Assembly (NCBI GenBank): GCA_902793285.1
Contig: CADBCV010000002.1
Location: 1 to 64,000, forward strand
Direction of reading: 5' to 3'
DNA: 64,000 nt
DNA from: Oscillospiraceae bacterium
GTDB taxonomy: Bacteria > Bacillota > Clostridia > Oscillospirales > Oscillospiraceae
In this document: positions 26,436 through 35,238 of the stretch, in pieces
Position numbering within the stretch: the stretch's first letter is position 1
How the letters are laid out: each line of letters opens with the position of its first letter
Made by a program: the position numbers and the translations under genes
Notes under the pieces: generated by a model
What the model was told of the DNA's origin: nothing
What the model saw: only the letters and a program-made list of their open reading frames with translations
Database searches by the model: none

Positions 26436-27077
26436 ATGAATGCCATGAACGAAAAGATCAGCGCCATCGGTGTGGTGCCGGTCATCAAGCTCAATCACCC
26501 CGAGCGCGACGCGGTCGCTCTGGGCAAGGCTCTCTGCGCGGGCGGCGTGCCCGTGGCGGAGATCACCTTCCGCGCCGCCGGGGCCGACAAGGCCATCCGC
26601 CTCATGAAGGAAGCCTGCCCCGACATGCTGGTCGGCGCCGGCACCGTCACCAACACGGAGCAGATCGACAAGGTCATCGAGGCCGGCGGCGATTTCATCG
26701 TCACCCCGGGCTTCGATCCCGAGCTTGTCGCCTACGCCCAGGAGAAGAACATCCCCATCTTCCCCGGCTGCACCACGGCGAGCGAGTATCACCAGGCGCT
26801 CAAGTTCGGCCTGGAGCTCATCAAGTTCTTCCCGGCCGAGCAGTCCGGCGGCCTTGCCAAGATCAAGGCCCTCTCCGCACCCTTCCCCCAGTTCAAGGTC
26901 ATGCCCACCGGCGGCGTCAGCCTCAAGAATCTCAAGGACTACATCTCCGCTCCCGTCATCGCGGCCTGCGGCGGCAGCTACATGGTCACGGCCGATCTCA
27001 TCGACAACAACAAGTGGGACGAGATCACCGAGCTCTGCAAGAAGTCCAGAGAGATCGTTGAAGAAGCACGGAAATAA
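26436..27077 (+). CDS. eda: KDPG (2-keto-3-deoxy-6-phosphogluconate) aldolase
   Basis: 213 aa class I aldolase that splits KDPG to pyruvate and glyceraldehyde-3-phosphate. Conserved blocks: VAEITFRAAGA (catalytic Glu), GAGTVTN, FIVTPGFDPE, and LIKFFPAEQSGG with the Schiff-base Lys, then MPTGGVSLKN. The ATG follows AAGGAGGAATACCCC. It is the end point of both uronate branches encoded here. Confidence 0.95.
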   Translation: MNAMNEKISAIGVVPVIKLNHPERDAVALGKALCAGGVPVAEITFRAAGADKAIRLMKEACPDMLVGAGTVTNTEQIDKVIEAGGDFIVTPGFDPELVAYAQEKNIPIFPGCTTASEYHQALKFGLELIKFFPAEQSGGLAKIKALSAPFPQFKVMPTGGVSLKNLKDYISAPVIAACGGSYMVTADLIDNNKWDEITELCKKSREIVEEARK

Positions 27078-27125
27078 TCGTTTACAACAATACAACTGTA
27101 AAACACTTTAGGAGGACTGATTAAC

Positions 27126-28223
27126 ATGGAACTGAATCTGCGTCCCAAAGAGGAATGCCGTTTTGACGCCGTATCTCTCGGCGAAGTTATGCTCCGTCTC
27201 GATCCGGGCGAGGGCCGCATCCGCACCGCGCGCTCCTTCCGCGCCTGGGAGGGCGGCGGCGAGTATAACGTCATCCGCGGCCTGCACAAGTGCTTCGGCA
27301 TGGACACCGCCGTCATCACCGCCTTCGCCGACAACGAGGTCGGCAAGCTCATGCGCGATTTCATCGAGCAGGGAGGCGTGAACACCGACCTCATTTACTG
27401 GAAGAAGACCGACGGCATCGGCCGCATCTGCCGCAACGGCATCAACTTCACCGAGCGCGGTTTCGGCATCCGCGGCGCCGTCGGCTGCTCTGACCGCGCC
27501 AACACCGCCATCTCCCAGGCGACGCCCGAGGACTTTGACTTTGAGTACATCTTCGGCAAGCTCGGCGTGCGCTGGCTGCACACCGGCGGCATCTACGCAG
27601 CCCTCTCCGAGCAGGCTTGCGAGACCGTCATCGCCGCCTGCAAGGCCGCGAAGAAGTACGGCACCGTCGTCTCCTACGACCTCAACTACCGCCCCTCCAT
27701 GTGGAGCGCCATCGGCGGCCTGGACAAGGCCCGCGAGGTCAACCGCGAGGTCGCGAAGTATGTCGATGTCATGATCGGCAACGAGGAGGACTTCACCGCC
27801 TGCCTCGGCTTTGAGATCGAGGGCAACGACGCAAACCTCAAGGAGCTCAACATCGACGGCTATAAGAAGATGATCGGCAAGGCCGCCGAGACTTACCCCA
27901 ACTTCAAGGTCGTGGCCACGACGCTGCGCACCGTGAAGACCGCCACCGTCAATGACTGGAAGGCCATCTGCTGGGCAGACGGCGAGATCTACCAGTCCAA
28001 GGAGTATAACGGCCTCGAGATCATGGACCGCGTCGGCGGCGGCGATTCCTTCGCCTCCGGCCTCGTCTACGGCCTCATGACCACGGGCGACGCCGAAAAG
28101 GCCGTCAACTACGGCGCGGCCCACGGCGCGCTCGCCATGACCACCCCGGGCGACACCTCCATGGCTTCCGTCAATGAGGTCGAGGCCATCATGGGCGGCG
28201 CCGGCGCTCGCGTAAAGCGCTGA
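27126..28223 (+). CDS. kdgK: PfkB-family 2-keto-3-deoxygluconate kinase, first copy
   Basis: 365 aa ribokinase-fold sugar kinase. N-terminal substrate region LGEVMLRLDPGEGRIRTARS, GGGEYNVIRGL, and the C-terminal catalytic signature DRVGGGDSFASGLVYGL with the base Asp. It phosphorylates KDG to KDPG for the aldolase just upstream. The ATG follows TTAGGAGGACTGATTAAC. A second PfkB gene follows after 2 bp; their division of labour is not evident. Confidence 0.88.
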   Translation: MELNLRPKEECRFDAVSLGEVMLRLDPGEGRIRTARSFRAWEGGGEYNVIRGLHKCFGMDTAVITAFADNEVGKLMRDFIEQGGVNTDLIYWKKTDGIGRICRNGINFTERGFGIRGAVGCSDRANTAISQATPEDFDFEYIFGKLGVRWLHTGGIYAALSEQACETVIAACKAAKKYGTVVSYDLNYRPSMWSAIGGLDKAREVNREVAKYVDVMIGNEEDFTACLGFEIEGNDANLKELNIDGYKKMIGKAAETYPNFKVVATTLRTVKTATVNDWKAICWADGEIYQSKEYNGLEIMDRVGGGDSFASGLVYGLMTTGDAEKAVNYGAAHGALAMTTPGDTSMASVNEVEAIMGGAGARVKR

Positions 28224-28225
28224 TT

Positions 28226-29311
28226 ATGGAGCACCGGAATCCGCTTCTGCCCGAAGAACAGGGCCAGAAATTCATCACCTTCGGCGAGATCATGCTCCGC
28301 CTGACGCCGCCGAACTATGAGAAGATCCGGGTCGCCACGAGCTTTGAGGCAAGCTACGGCGGGAGCGAGGCCAACATCGCCCTCGCCCTGGCAAATCTCG
28401 GCGTGGACAGCACGTTTTTCTCCGTCGTGCCGAACAACTCCCTGGGCAAGAGCGCGGTGCGTATGCTCCGCTCGAACGATGTCCACTGCACCCCGGTCAT
28501 CCTCTCCACCCCGGAGGAGACGCCCACCCACCGTCTCGGCACCTACTATCTCGAGACGGGCTACGGCATCCGCCCCAGCAAGGTGACCTATGACCGCAAG
28601 CACAGCGCCATCACGGAGTACGACTTCTCCAAGGTCGATCTCGAGGCGCTGCTCTCCGGCTTTGACTGGCTGCACCTGAGCGGCATTACCCCCGCCCTGT
28701 CCCCGAGCTGCGCCGACTTCATCCTCGCCTGCATCCAAAAGGCGAAGGAGCTCGGCCTCACGGTGAGCTTTGACGGCAACTTCCGCTCCCGTCTCTGGAC
28801 CTGGGACGAGGCGCGCGACTTCTGTACCAGGTGCCTGCCCTATGTGGATGTCCTCTTCGGCATTGAGCCCTACCATCTCTGGCGGGACGAGGCGGATCAC
28901 ACGAAGGGCGACCTCAAGGACGGCGTGCCCCTGCAGCCGAGCTATGAGCAGCAGGACGAGATCTTCCAGGCTTTTGTCCAGCGCTGGCCCAATCTCAAGT
29001 GCATCGCCCGCCATGTGCGCTATGCCCACTCCGGCAGCGAAAACAGCCTCATGGCCTATATGTGGTATCAGGGCCACACCTTTGAGAGCAAGCTCTTCAC
29101 CTTCAACATCCTCGACCGTGTGGGCGGCGGCGACGCCTTTGCCTCGGGCCTCATCTATGCCATGATGAATGGCTACAGACCCATGGAGATGGTCAACTTT
29201 GCCGTGGCAAGCTCCGTTCTCAAGCACACCATCCACGGCGACGCCAATATCACCGACGACGCCAAGAGCATTCGCGCGTTGATGAATATGGACTATGATA
29301 TCAAGAGGTAA
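28226..29311 (+). CDS. PfkB-family sugar kinase, second copy
   Basis: 361 aa; FGEIMLRLTPPNYEKIRVAT, YGGSEANIALALANLG and the catalytic DRVGGGDAFASGLIYAM. It matches the bacterial KDG kinase group (FGE-MLRL start) as does its neighbour, yet the two diverge in the substrate lid and middle. The start codon ATG is only 2 bp after the previous stop and lacks a clear ribosome site, so translation is probably coupled. Could act on KDG or a related 2-keto-3-deoxy acid. Confidence 0.85.
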   Translation: MEHRNPLLPEEQGQKFITFGEIMLRLTPPNYEKIRVATSFEASYGGSEANIALALANLGVDSTFFSVVPNNSLGKSAVRMLRSNDVHCTPVILSTPEETPTHRLGTYYLETGYGIRPSKVTYDRKHSAITEYDFSKVDLEALLSGFDWLHLSGITPALSPSCADFILACIQKAKELGLTVSFDGNFRSRLWTWDEARDFCTRCLPYVDVLFGIEPYHLWRDEADHTKGDLKDGVPLQPSYEQQDEIFQAFVQRWPNLKCIARHVRYAHSGSENSLMAYMWYQGHTFESKLFTFNILDRVGGGDAFASGLIYAMMNGYRPMEMVNFAVASSVLKHTIHGDANITDDAKSIRALMNMDYDIKR

Positions 29312-29315
29312 GCAT

Positions 29316-30749
29316 ATGAAAGAATTCATGGATAAAGACTTCCTGCTCGAGACCGAGACTGCCCGCCACCTTTACCACGACTATGCCTGCAAGCAGCCCC
29401 TGTCCGACTACCACTGCCACATCTCTCCCCGCGAGATCTATGAAAACCGCCGCTTCAATAACCTTGTCGAGGTCTGGCTCGGCGGCAAGAACCCCGACGG
29501 CAGCTACTTCGGCGACCACTACAAGTGGCGCGTCATGCGCTCCAACGGCGTCCCCGAGGATTACATCACCGGCGACAAGCCCGCCTATGAGCGCTTCGTG
29601 AAGTTCGTGGAGGCCGTCCAGATGGCCATCGGCAACCCCATGTACCACTGGTGCAATCTGGAGCTCCGGCAGTTCTTCGGCTACAACAAGCCCCTCACGC
29701 CCGAGAACGCGAAGGAGTGCTGGGACTTCTGCAATGAGAAGCTGCAAAACGACCCCACCCTCACCGTGCGCGGCATCATCGAGAAGGCAAACGTCGCCTT
29801 CATCGGCACCACCGACGACCCTGTCGACTCTCTCGAGTGGCATGAAAAGATCGCGGCCGACCCCACCATCAAGGTCAAGGTCTGCCCCTCCTTCCGCCCC
29901 GACAAGGCCATCAACATCAATAAGCCCGGCTTTGCGGAATACATCACGAAGCTCGCCGCGAGCGTCGGCAAGACCAGGCTCGAAACCGTGGACGAGGTCT
30001 GCGCCGCCCTGGTCGAGCGCCTGGAGTTCTTTGCCAAGCTCGGCTGCCGCGCAAGCGACCACGGCCTCGACTACATCCCGTACCGCCCCGCCTCCGCAGC
30101 GGAGACCCAGGCCGTCTACGCCAAGGTCCTGCGCGGCGAGAGCGTCAGCGTGGAGGAGGCCGAGAAGTACCAGACCGCCGTTCTCCTCTGCCTCGGCCGC
30201 GCCTACCACCGTCTCGGCATTGCGATGCAGCTTCACTACTCCTGCTACCGCAACGCAAACCAGCGCATCTACGAAAAGCTCGGCCCCGACACCGGCGTGG
30301 ACATGATCGCCCAGACCACCTGCGGCGCGGACATCGCCCGCTTCCTCTCGGCGCTGGATTACACCGGCGAGTGCCCCAAGACCATTCTCTACTCCCTCAA
30401 CGGCGTGGACAATGACATGCTCGCAACCATGTGCGGCTGCTTCCAGGGCGATGAGATCCCGGGCAAGATTCAGCTCGGCTCCGCCTGGTGGTTCATGGAC
30501 ACCAAGAGCGGCATGGAAAACCAGATGCGCTCGCTCGCAAACCTCGGCCTGCTGGGGAACTTCGTCGGGATGCTGACGGACTCCCGCTCCTTCCTGAGCT
30601 ATGCCCGCCACGACTACTTCCGCCGCATCCTCTGCAACCTGATCGGCGGCTGGGTCGAAAACGGCGAGTATCCCAATATCGACGAAACCCTCAAGCGGAT
30701 CGTCGAGGGCGTGAGCTTCAAGAACGCCGAGCGCTACTTCAACCTCTAA
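29316..30749 (+). CDS. uxaC: Glucuronate/galacturonate isomerase
   Basis: 477 aa amidohydrolase-fold isomerase converting D-galacturonate to tagaturonate (or glucuronate to fructuronate). The start MKEFMDKDF at 29316 follows AAGAGGTAAGCAT; an upstream in-frame ATG lies inside the kinase gene. Motifs: PLSDYHCHISPREI metal His pair, VCPSFRPDKAINI, CRASDHGLDYIPY, MQLHYSCYRNANQRIYEKLG, GMLTDSRSFLSYARHDYFRR. All are hallmarks of UxaC. Confidence 0.96.
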   Translation: MKEFMDKDFLLETETARHLYHDYACKQPLSDYHCHISPREIYENRRFNNLVEVWLGGKNPDGSYFGDHYKWRVMRSNGVPEDYITGDKPAYERFVKFVEAVQMAIGNPMYHWCNLELRQFFGYNKPLTPENAKECWDFCNEKLQNDPTLTVRGIIEKANVAFIGTTDDPVDSLEWHEKIAADPTIKVKVCPSFRPDKAININKPGFAEYITKLAASVGKTRLETVDEVCAALVERLEFFAKLGCRASDHGLDYIPYRPASAAETQAVYAKVLRGESVSVEEAEKYQTAVLLCLGRAYHRLGIAMQLHYSCYRNANQRIYEKLGPDTGVDMIAQTTCGADIARFLSALDYTGECPKTILYSLNGVDNDMLATMCGCFQGDEIPGKIQLGSAWWFMDTKSGMENQMRSLANLGLLGNFVGMLTDSRSFLSYARHDYFRRILCNLIGGWVENGEYPNIDETLKRIVEGVSFKNAERYFNL

Positions 30750-30890
30750 TCAAATGCAGAACTATGTTCTGCATTTGAGATCCTCGCGCTTATCGCACTC
30801 GGCTTGCGGGGGACGCCTCGTTTGGTCGGCGCGAGAGCTCGCATAGCTCGCTTTAGTGTGTTTTTGAGGCGGCAAAGCTGCCTCAAAAAC
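30750..30890 (+). other. Intergenic region with two perfect hairpins
   Basis: Hairpin 1: TCAAATGCAGAAC (30750-30762), loop TAT, GTTCTGCATTTGA (30766-30778), 13 perfect pairs starting at the uxaC stop. Hairpin 2: GTTTTTGAGGC (30860-30870) with GCCTCAAAAAC (30880-30890), 11 pairs and an inner GC..GC pairing in the loop. Hairpin 2 has an A/U-rich base and could terminate in both directions; hairpin 1 has no U-tract. They separate uxaC from the uxaB-uxaA unit, so transcription may be partly uncoupled here. Confidence 0.6.
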
Positions 30891-30955
30891 GGGTTTAAAG
30901 AATATTGATACTATACGCAATCATCTTTATTTGCCATTGAAAGGGGTAGATTACC

Positions 30956-32410
30956 ATGGACAGACTGAGCTATAAGACCCTCGAGGCCCAGGGCTATGAG
31001 GGTTATCTTTTGAAAGAGGCGCCCGAGCGCGTCTTCCAGTTCGGCGAGGGCAACTTCCTGCGCGCCTTTGTGGAGGATTTTATCGACCAGATGAACGAGA
31101 AGGCCGGCTTTGACGCCAAGGTCGTGCTGGCCCAGCCCCGCGGCGGCCATCCCGAGGCTGCCGACCGCTTCCAGGAGCAGGACGGGCTCTACACCCTGAT
31201 CCTCCGCGGCCGCGACAACGGCCAGCCTGTGGAGCGCAAGCGCATCATCTCCTGCGCCTCCCGCTGCCTTGACCCCAAGCGCGACTGGGCGAAGATGCTC
31301 GAATGTATGCACAATCCCGACATGCGCTTCATCGTCTCCAACACCACGGAGGCCGGCATCGCCTTCGACCCCAACTGCAAGGCCGACGACGCCCCTCCCG
31401 CGAGCTTTCCCGCCAAGCTCACCGCCATGCTGTACGAGCGCTGGAAGACCGGCATGAAGGGCTTCATCATCCTCTCCTGCGAGCTCATCGACCACAACGG
31501 GGACGAGCTCAAGCGCTGCGTCAACGAGTATATCAAGCTCTGGGGCATGGAGGATGCCTTCTGCAAGTGGGCGAACGAGGAGAATATCTTCTGCTCCACG
31601 CTGGTCGACCGCATCGTCACCGGCGGCGCGAAGGCGGAGGCCCCCGCGCTCTGGGAGAAGTGGGGCTATGAGGACCAGCTCATCGACACCGGCGAGGTCT
31701 TTGCCGCCTGGGTCATCGAGGGGCCCCAGTCCATCAAGGTGGAGCTTCCCTTTGAAAAGGCCGGCCTTCCCATCCAGGTCGTCGACAACGTGACGCCCTA
31801 CAAGCAGCGCAAGGTCCGCATCCTCAACGGCGCGCACACCTCCATGGTGCTCGGCGCGTATCTCGCGGGCAAGAACATCGTGCGCGACTGTATGCAGGAT
31901 GCGAGCATCCGCGCCTTCCTGAACAAGGCCATGTTCGAGGAGATCATCCCCACGCTCGACCTGCCGAAGGACGAGCTCGAGGGCTTTGCCGCCTCCGTCA
32001 TCGACCGCTTCGATAACCCCTACATCGACCACCAGCTCCTCAGCATCGCCCTCAACTCCGCCTCCAAGTGGAAGGCCCGCGTTATGCCGAGCGTGACCGA
32101 GTATGTCAAGCGCACCGGGAAGCTCCCGCGCTGCCTGACCTTCTCCTTCGCCGCCTTCACCGCCTTCTACCACAAGGGCGAGAGAAACGGCGAGGCTTAC
32201 GAGGTGAGCGACGATCCCTGGGTGCTCGAGTTCTTTGCCGAGCATAAGGGCGACGACTGCGCCGCGCTTGCCCACGCCGTCGTGAACAACGAAAAGCTCT
32301 GGGACGGCGAGCTTGCAAAGCTCCCCGGCTTTGAAGCCGCTGTCGCCGCCGCGCTTGAGCGCATTGAGGCTGTCGGCATGTACAAGGCCATGGAGGAATG
32401 CCTCGGATGA
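30956..32410 (+). CDS. uxaB: Tagaturonate reductase (altronate oxidoreductase)
   Basis: 484 aa mannitol-dehydrogenase-family enzyme reducing tagaturonate to altronate with NADH. The N-terminal RVFQFGEGNFLRAFVEDFID is the UxaB-type cofactor segment and distinguishes it from fructuronate reductase UxuB; VSNTTEAGIAF and the catalytic VTPYKQRKVRILNGAHTSM (Lys/Asn/His) follow. The ATG follows AAAGGGGTAGATTACC. The stop overlaps uxaA (ATGA). Confidence 0.94.
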   Translation: MDRLSYKTLEAQGYEGYLLKEAPERVFQFGEGNFLRAFVEDFIDQMNEKAGFDAKVVLAQPRGGHPEAADRFQEQDGLYTLILRGRDNGQPVERKRIISCASRCLDPKRDWAKMLECMHNPDMRFIVSNTTEAGIAFDPNCKADDAPPASFPAKLTAMLYERWKTGMKGFIILSCELIDHNGDELKRCVNEYIKLWGMEDAFCKWANEENIFCSTLVDRIVTGGAKAEAPALWEKWGYEDQLIDTGEVFAAWVIEGPQSIKVELPFEKAGLPIQVVDNVTPYKQRKVRILNGAHTSMVLGAYLAGKNIVRDCMQDASIRAFLNKAMFEEIIPTLDLPKDELEGFAASVIDRFDNPYIDHQLLSIALNSASKWKARVMPSVTEYVKRTGKLPRCLTFSFAAFTAFYHKGERNGEAYEVSDDPWVLEFFAEHKGDDCAALAHAVVNNEKLWDGELAKLPGFEAAVAAALERIEAVGMYKAMEECLG

Positions 32411-33879
32411 AGTGGATTCGGATTCATCCCGACGACAATGTAGTCGTCGCCTTGGAGGATATCCGGCAGGGTGAGAAGCTCGAGGAGCTCGGCGTCAGCG
32501 CGTGTGAGGATATCGCGCGCGGGCACAAGATGGCCCTTCGGGAGATCCGGGCAGGGGAGAGCGTCGTCAAGTACGGAAACCCCATCGGCCTTGCAAAATG
32601 CGACATCGCCCCCGGCGCCTGGGTGCATGTGCACAATGTCCGCACCGGCTTGAGCGAGTCTGCGGACTATACCTATTGCCACAAGCGCTATGATAAACCC
32701 GCTGTGAGCCCCAGGACCTTCCGGGGCTACCGCCGGGAGGACGGCCGCGCCGCTGTCCGCAACGAGCTCTGGATCATCCCCACCGTCGGCTGCGTCAACA
32801 GCGTCGCCGCCGCGCTTGTCCGGGATAACCAGGATCTCGTGCAGGGCAGCATCGACGGGCTCTACACCTTCTCCCACCCCTACGGCTGCAGCCAGATGGG
32901 GGACGACCACGCCCAGACCAGAAAGCTCCTCGCGGCGCTCTGCCGCCACCCCAACGCCGGCGGCGTGCTGGTTTTGAGTCTCGGCTGCGAAAACCTGACG
33001 CAGGACCAGTTCAAGGCAGAGCTCGGCGAGTGGGACGACAGGCGCGTCAAATTCCTCGTCTGCCAGCAGGTGGAGGACGAGTATGAGGCCGGCGCGAAGC
33101 TCCTCCGGGAGCTCGCCGAGTACGCCGGACAGTTCGAGCGCGAGGAGATCCCCGCGTCCGAGCTTGTCGTCGGCATGAAGTGCGGCGGGTCCGACGGACT
33201 CTCCGGCATCACGGCAAACCCCACCGTCGGCCGCTTCTCCGATCGCCTGACAGCACTCGGCGGCTCCACGGTCCTGACCGAGGTGCCCGAGATGTTCGGG
33301 GCCGAAAACATCCTCTTCTCCCGCTGCGAGAATGAGGAGGTCTTCAACAAGGCCGTCCGCATGGTCAACCGCTTTAAGGATTACTTCGTCAGCCACGGCC
33401 AGGTGGTCTATGAAAACCCCAGCCCCGGCAACAAGGCCGGCGGCATCACCACGCTGGAGGATAAGTCCTGCGGCTGCGTGCAGAAGGGCGGCAGCGCCCA
33501 GATCGTGGACGTGCTCGAGTATGCCGAGCCTGTGCGCAAGAAGGGCTTGAACCTCCTCTCCGGCCCTGGCAACGACCTTGTCTCCGCCACCGACCTCACC
33601 GCGGCCGGCGCGCACATCATCCTCTTCACCACCGGGCGCGGCACCCCCTTCGGCGCTCCGGCCCCCACGGTGAAGATCTCCACCAACACGGCGCTCTTTG
33701 AAAAGAAGGGCAACTGGATCGACTTCAACGCCGGCACCGTCGCCCAGGGAGAGCCGCTGGACGAGGCGGGGGACAGGCTCCTCGACTTCGTGCTGGAGAT
33801 CGCAAGCGGCAAAAAGACCCACAGCGAGGAGCGCTCCGCCCGCGAAATCGCCATCTTCAAGGACGGCGTAACACTTTAA
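32407..33879 (+). CDS. uxaA: Altronate dehydratase
   Basis: 490 aa. Dehydrates altronate to KDG. N-terminal SAF-type domain (~1-85, IHPDDNVVVALEDI), linker, then the large dehydratase body with FSHPYGCSQMGDD, VLSLGCENL, GMKCGGSDGLSGITANPTVG and TTGRGTPFGAPAPT, all family landmarks including the Cys residues of the metal site. The start MKWIRIHP at 32407 overlaps the uxaB stop. Confidence 0.96.
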   Translation: MKWIRIHPDDNVVVALEDIRQGEKLEELGVSACEDIARGHKMALREIRAGESVVKYGNPIGLAKCDIAPGAWVHVHNVRTGLSESADYTYCHKRYDKPAVSPRTFRGYRREDGRAAVRNELWIIPTVGCVNSVAAALVRDNQDLVQGSIDGLYTFSHPYGCSQMGDDHAQTRKLLAALCRHPNAGGVLVLSLGCENLTQDQFKAELGEWDDRRVKFLVCQQVEDEYEAGAKLLRELAEYAGQFEREEIPASELVVGMKCGGSDGLSGITANPTVGRFSDRLTALGGSTVLTEVPEMFGAENILFSRCENEEVFNKAVRMVNRFKDYFVSHGQVVYENPSPGNKAGGITTLEDKSCGCVQKGGSAQIVDVLEYAEPVRKKGLNLLSGPGNDLVSATDLTAAGAHIILFTTGRGTPFGAPAPTVKISTNTALFEKKGNWIDFNAGTVAQGEPLDEAGDRLLDFVLEIASGKKTHSEERSAREIAIFKDGVTL

Positions 33880-33894
33880 GAGGAGAAAGATGCG

Positions 33895-35199
33895 ATGGCA
33901 TTGCATGTCATGGAAGAGGCCAATCGCTGCCTCGGCTGCAAAAACCCGAGATGCCGCGAGGGCTGTCCCATCCACACCAACATCCCCGAGGTGATCCGTC
34001 TTCTGAAGGCGGGCAAGCTCAACGATGCGGGCTGGATGCTCTTTGAAAATAACCCCCTGACCACCGTCTGCTCCATCGTCTGCAACCACGAGAAACAGTG
34101 CGAGGGGCATTGCATCCGCGGGATCAAGGATGTCCCGGTGCATTTTTCCATTATCGAAAACTATATCTCCACCACCTACGCAAACCAGATGGTCCGCGGC
34201 CCCGCCCCCTCCAACGGGCGCAAGGTCGCCATCATCGGCGCGGGCCCCTCGGGTCTCACGATCGCCATCATCCTCGCCCGCTACGGCTATGATGTCACGA
34301 TCTTTGACAGCAAGGACAAGATCGGCGGCGTCATGCGCTACGGCATCCCGGACTTCCGCCTCCCCGACGCGGTGCTCGACGATATCGCCTATCGCCATCT
34401 CGAGCTCAAGGGCATCAAGTTCCGCCCCAACACCACCATCGGCGGCGCCATCGGCCTGGACGATCTCTTCCGCGACGGGTATCAGAGCATCTTCGTCGGC
34501 GCCGGACTCTGGCGTCCGAAGACCCTGCACATCAAGGGGGAGACGCTGGGACACGTGGCCTTCGCCATCAATTACCTCGCAAGCCCTTCGGCCTTTCGGC
34601 TGGGGGAGCGCGTGATCGTCATCGGCTCCGGCAACTCCGCCATGGACTGCGCCCGCACAGCCATCCGCCAGGGCGCGCGCTATGTCACGGTCTTCAACCG
34701 CCGCGACAAGATTGCCGCGAGCCAGTATGAGGCGAGCTATGCCAAGCTCGAGGGTGTGGAGTTTGAGATGATGAAGAGCCCCGTGGAGATCCGCGACGAC
34801 GGCGTCGTCTTCGCCGACAACGAGTTTGACGAAGAGGGCAGGCTGCACACAGTTCCGGGGTCTGAAAAGCTCTACCCCTGCACCGGCGTCATCGTCGCCG
34901 TGAGTCAGGAGCTCGGCAGCAATATTCTGAACACCACGAAGGACCTCGAGAAGGAGCGCTCCGGCATCATCACCGTCGATGAGGAGGGGCACACCTCCCG
35001 TCCCGGCGTCTTTGCCGCGGGCGATGTGGCCCACGGGGCGAGCACGGTGGTCCATGCGGTGGCCGCCGGCAAGCGCGTGGCGGAGGCCATGCACGAGTAT
35101 ATGCAGAGTCTTCCCATGCCGGAGCCGTCGCCCTACGCAAACGTCCCTATCGTCGATACGCCGGAGGCGAGCGTCTTGTCCGAACAGGTGATCGGCTGA
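33895..35199 (+). CDS. GltD-like NAD(P)H oxidoreductase (Fe-S flavoprotein) without a glutamate synthase partner
   Basis: 434 aa. N-terminal bis-[4Fe-4S] domain (CLGCKNPRCREGCP, then CSIVCNHEKQCEGHC), FAD-binding AIIGAGPSGLTIAII, a second Rossmann fold VIGSGNSAMDCARTA for NAD(P)H, and the C-terminal FAD motif GVFAAGDVAHGAS. The plan is shared by GltD, NfnB/SudA and dihydropyrimidine dehydrogenase N-terminal halves. No GltB, NfnA or other partner is adjacent. In a uronate operon it may regenerate or balance NAD(P)H for UxaB/KduD; this is inference. The ATG follows AAGAGGAGAAAGATGCG. Confidence 0.85.
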   Translation: MALHVMEEANRCLGCKNPRCREGCPIHTNIPEVIRLLKAGKLNDAGWMLFENNPLTTVCSIVCNHEKQCEGHCIRGIKDVPVHFSIIENYISTTYANQMVRGPAPSNGRKVAIIGAGPSGLTIAIILARYGYDVTIFDSKDKIGGVMRYGIPDFRLPDAVLDDIAYRHLELKGIKFRPNTTIGGAIGLDDLFRDGYQSIFVGAGLWRPKTLHIKGETLGHVAFAINYLASPSAFRLGERVIVIGSGNSAMDCARTAIRQGARYVTVFNRRDKIAASQYEASYAKLEGVEFEMMKSPVEIRDDGVVFADNEFDEEGRLHTVPGSEKLYPCTGVIVAVSQELGSNILNTTKDLEKERSGIITVDEEGHTSRPGVFAAGDVAHGASTVVHAVAAGKRVAEAMHEYMQSLPMPEPSPYANVPIVDTPEASVLSEQVIG

Positions 35200-35238
35200 G
35201 CAAAATTAGCCCTGTAAAAGCAATCAGGAGGAAAGAGC

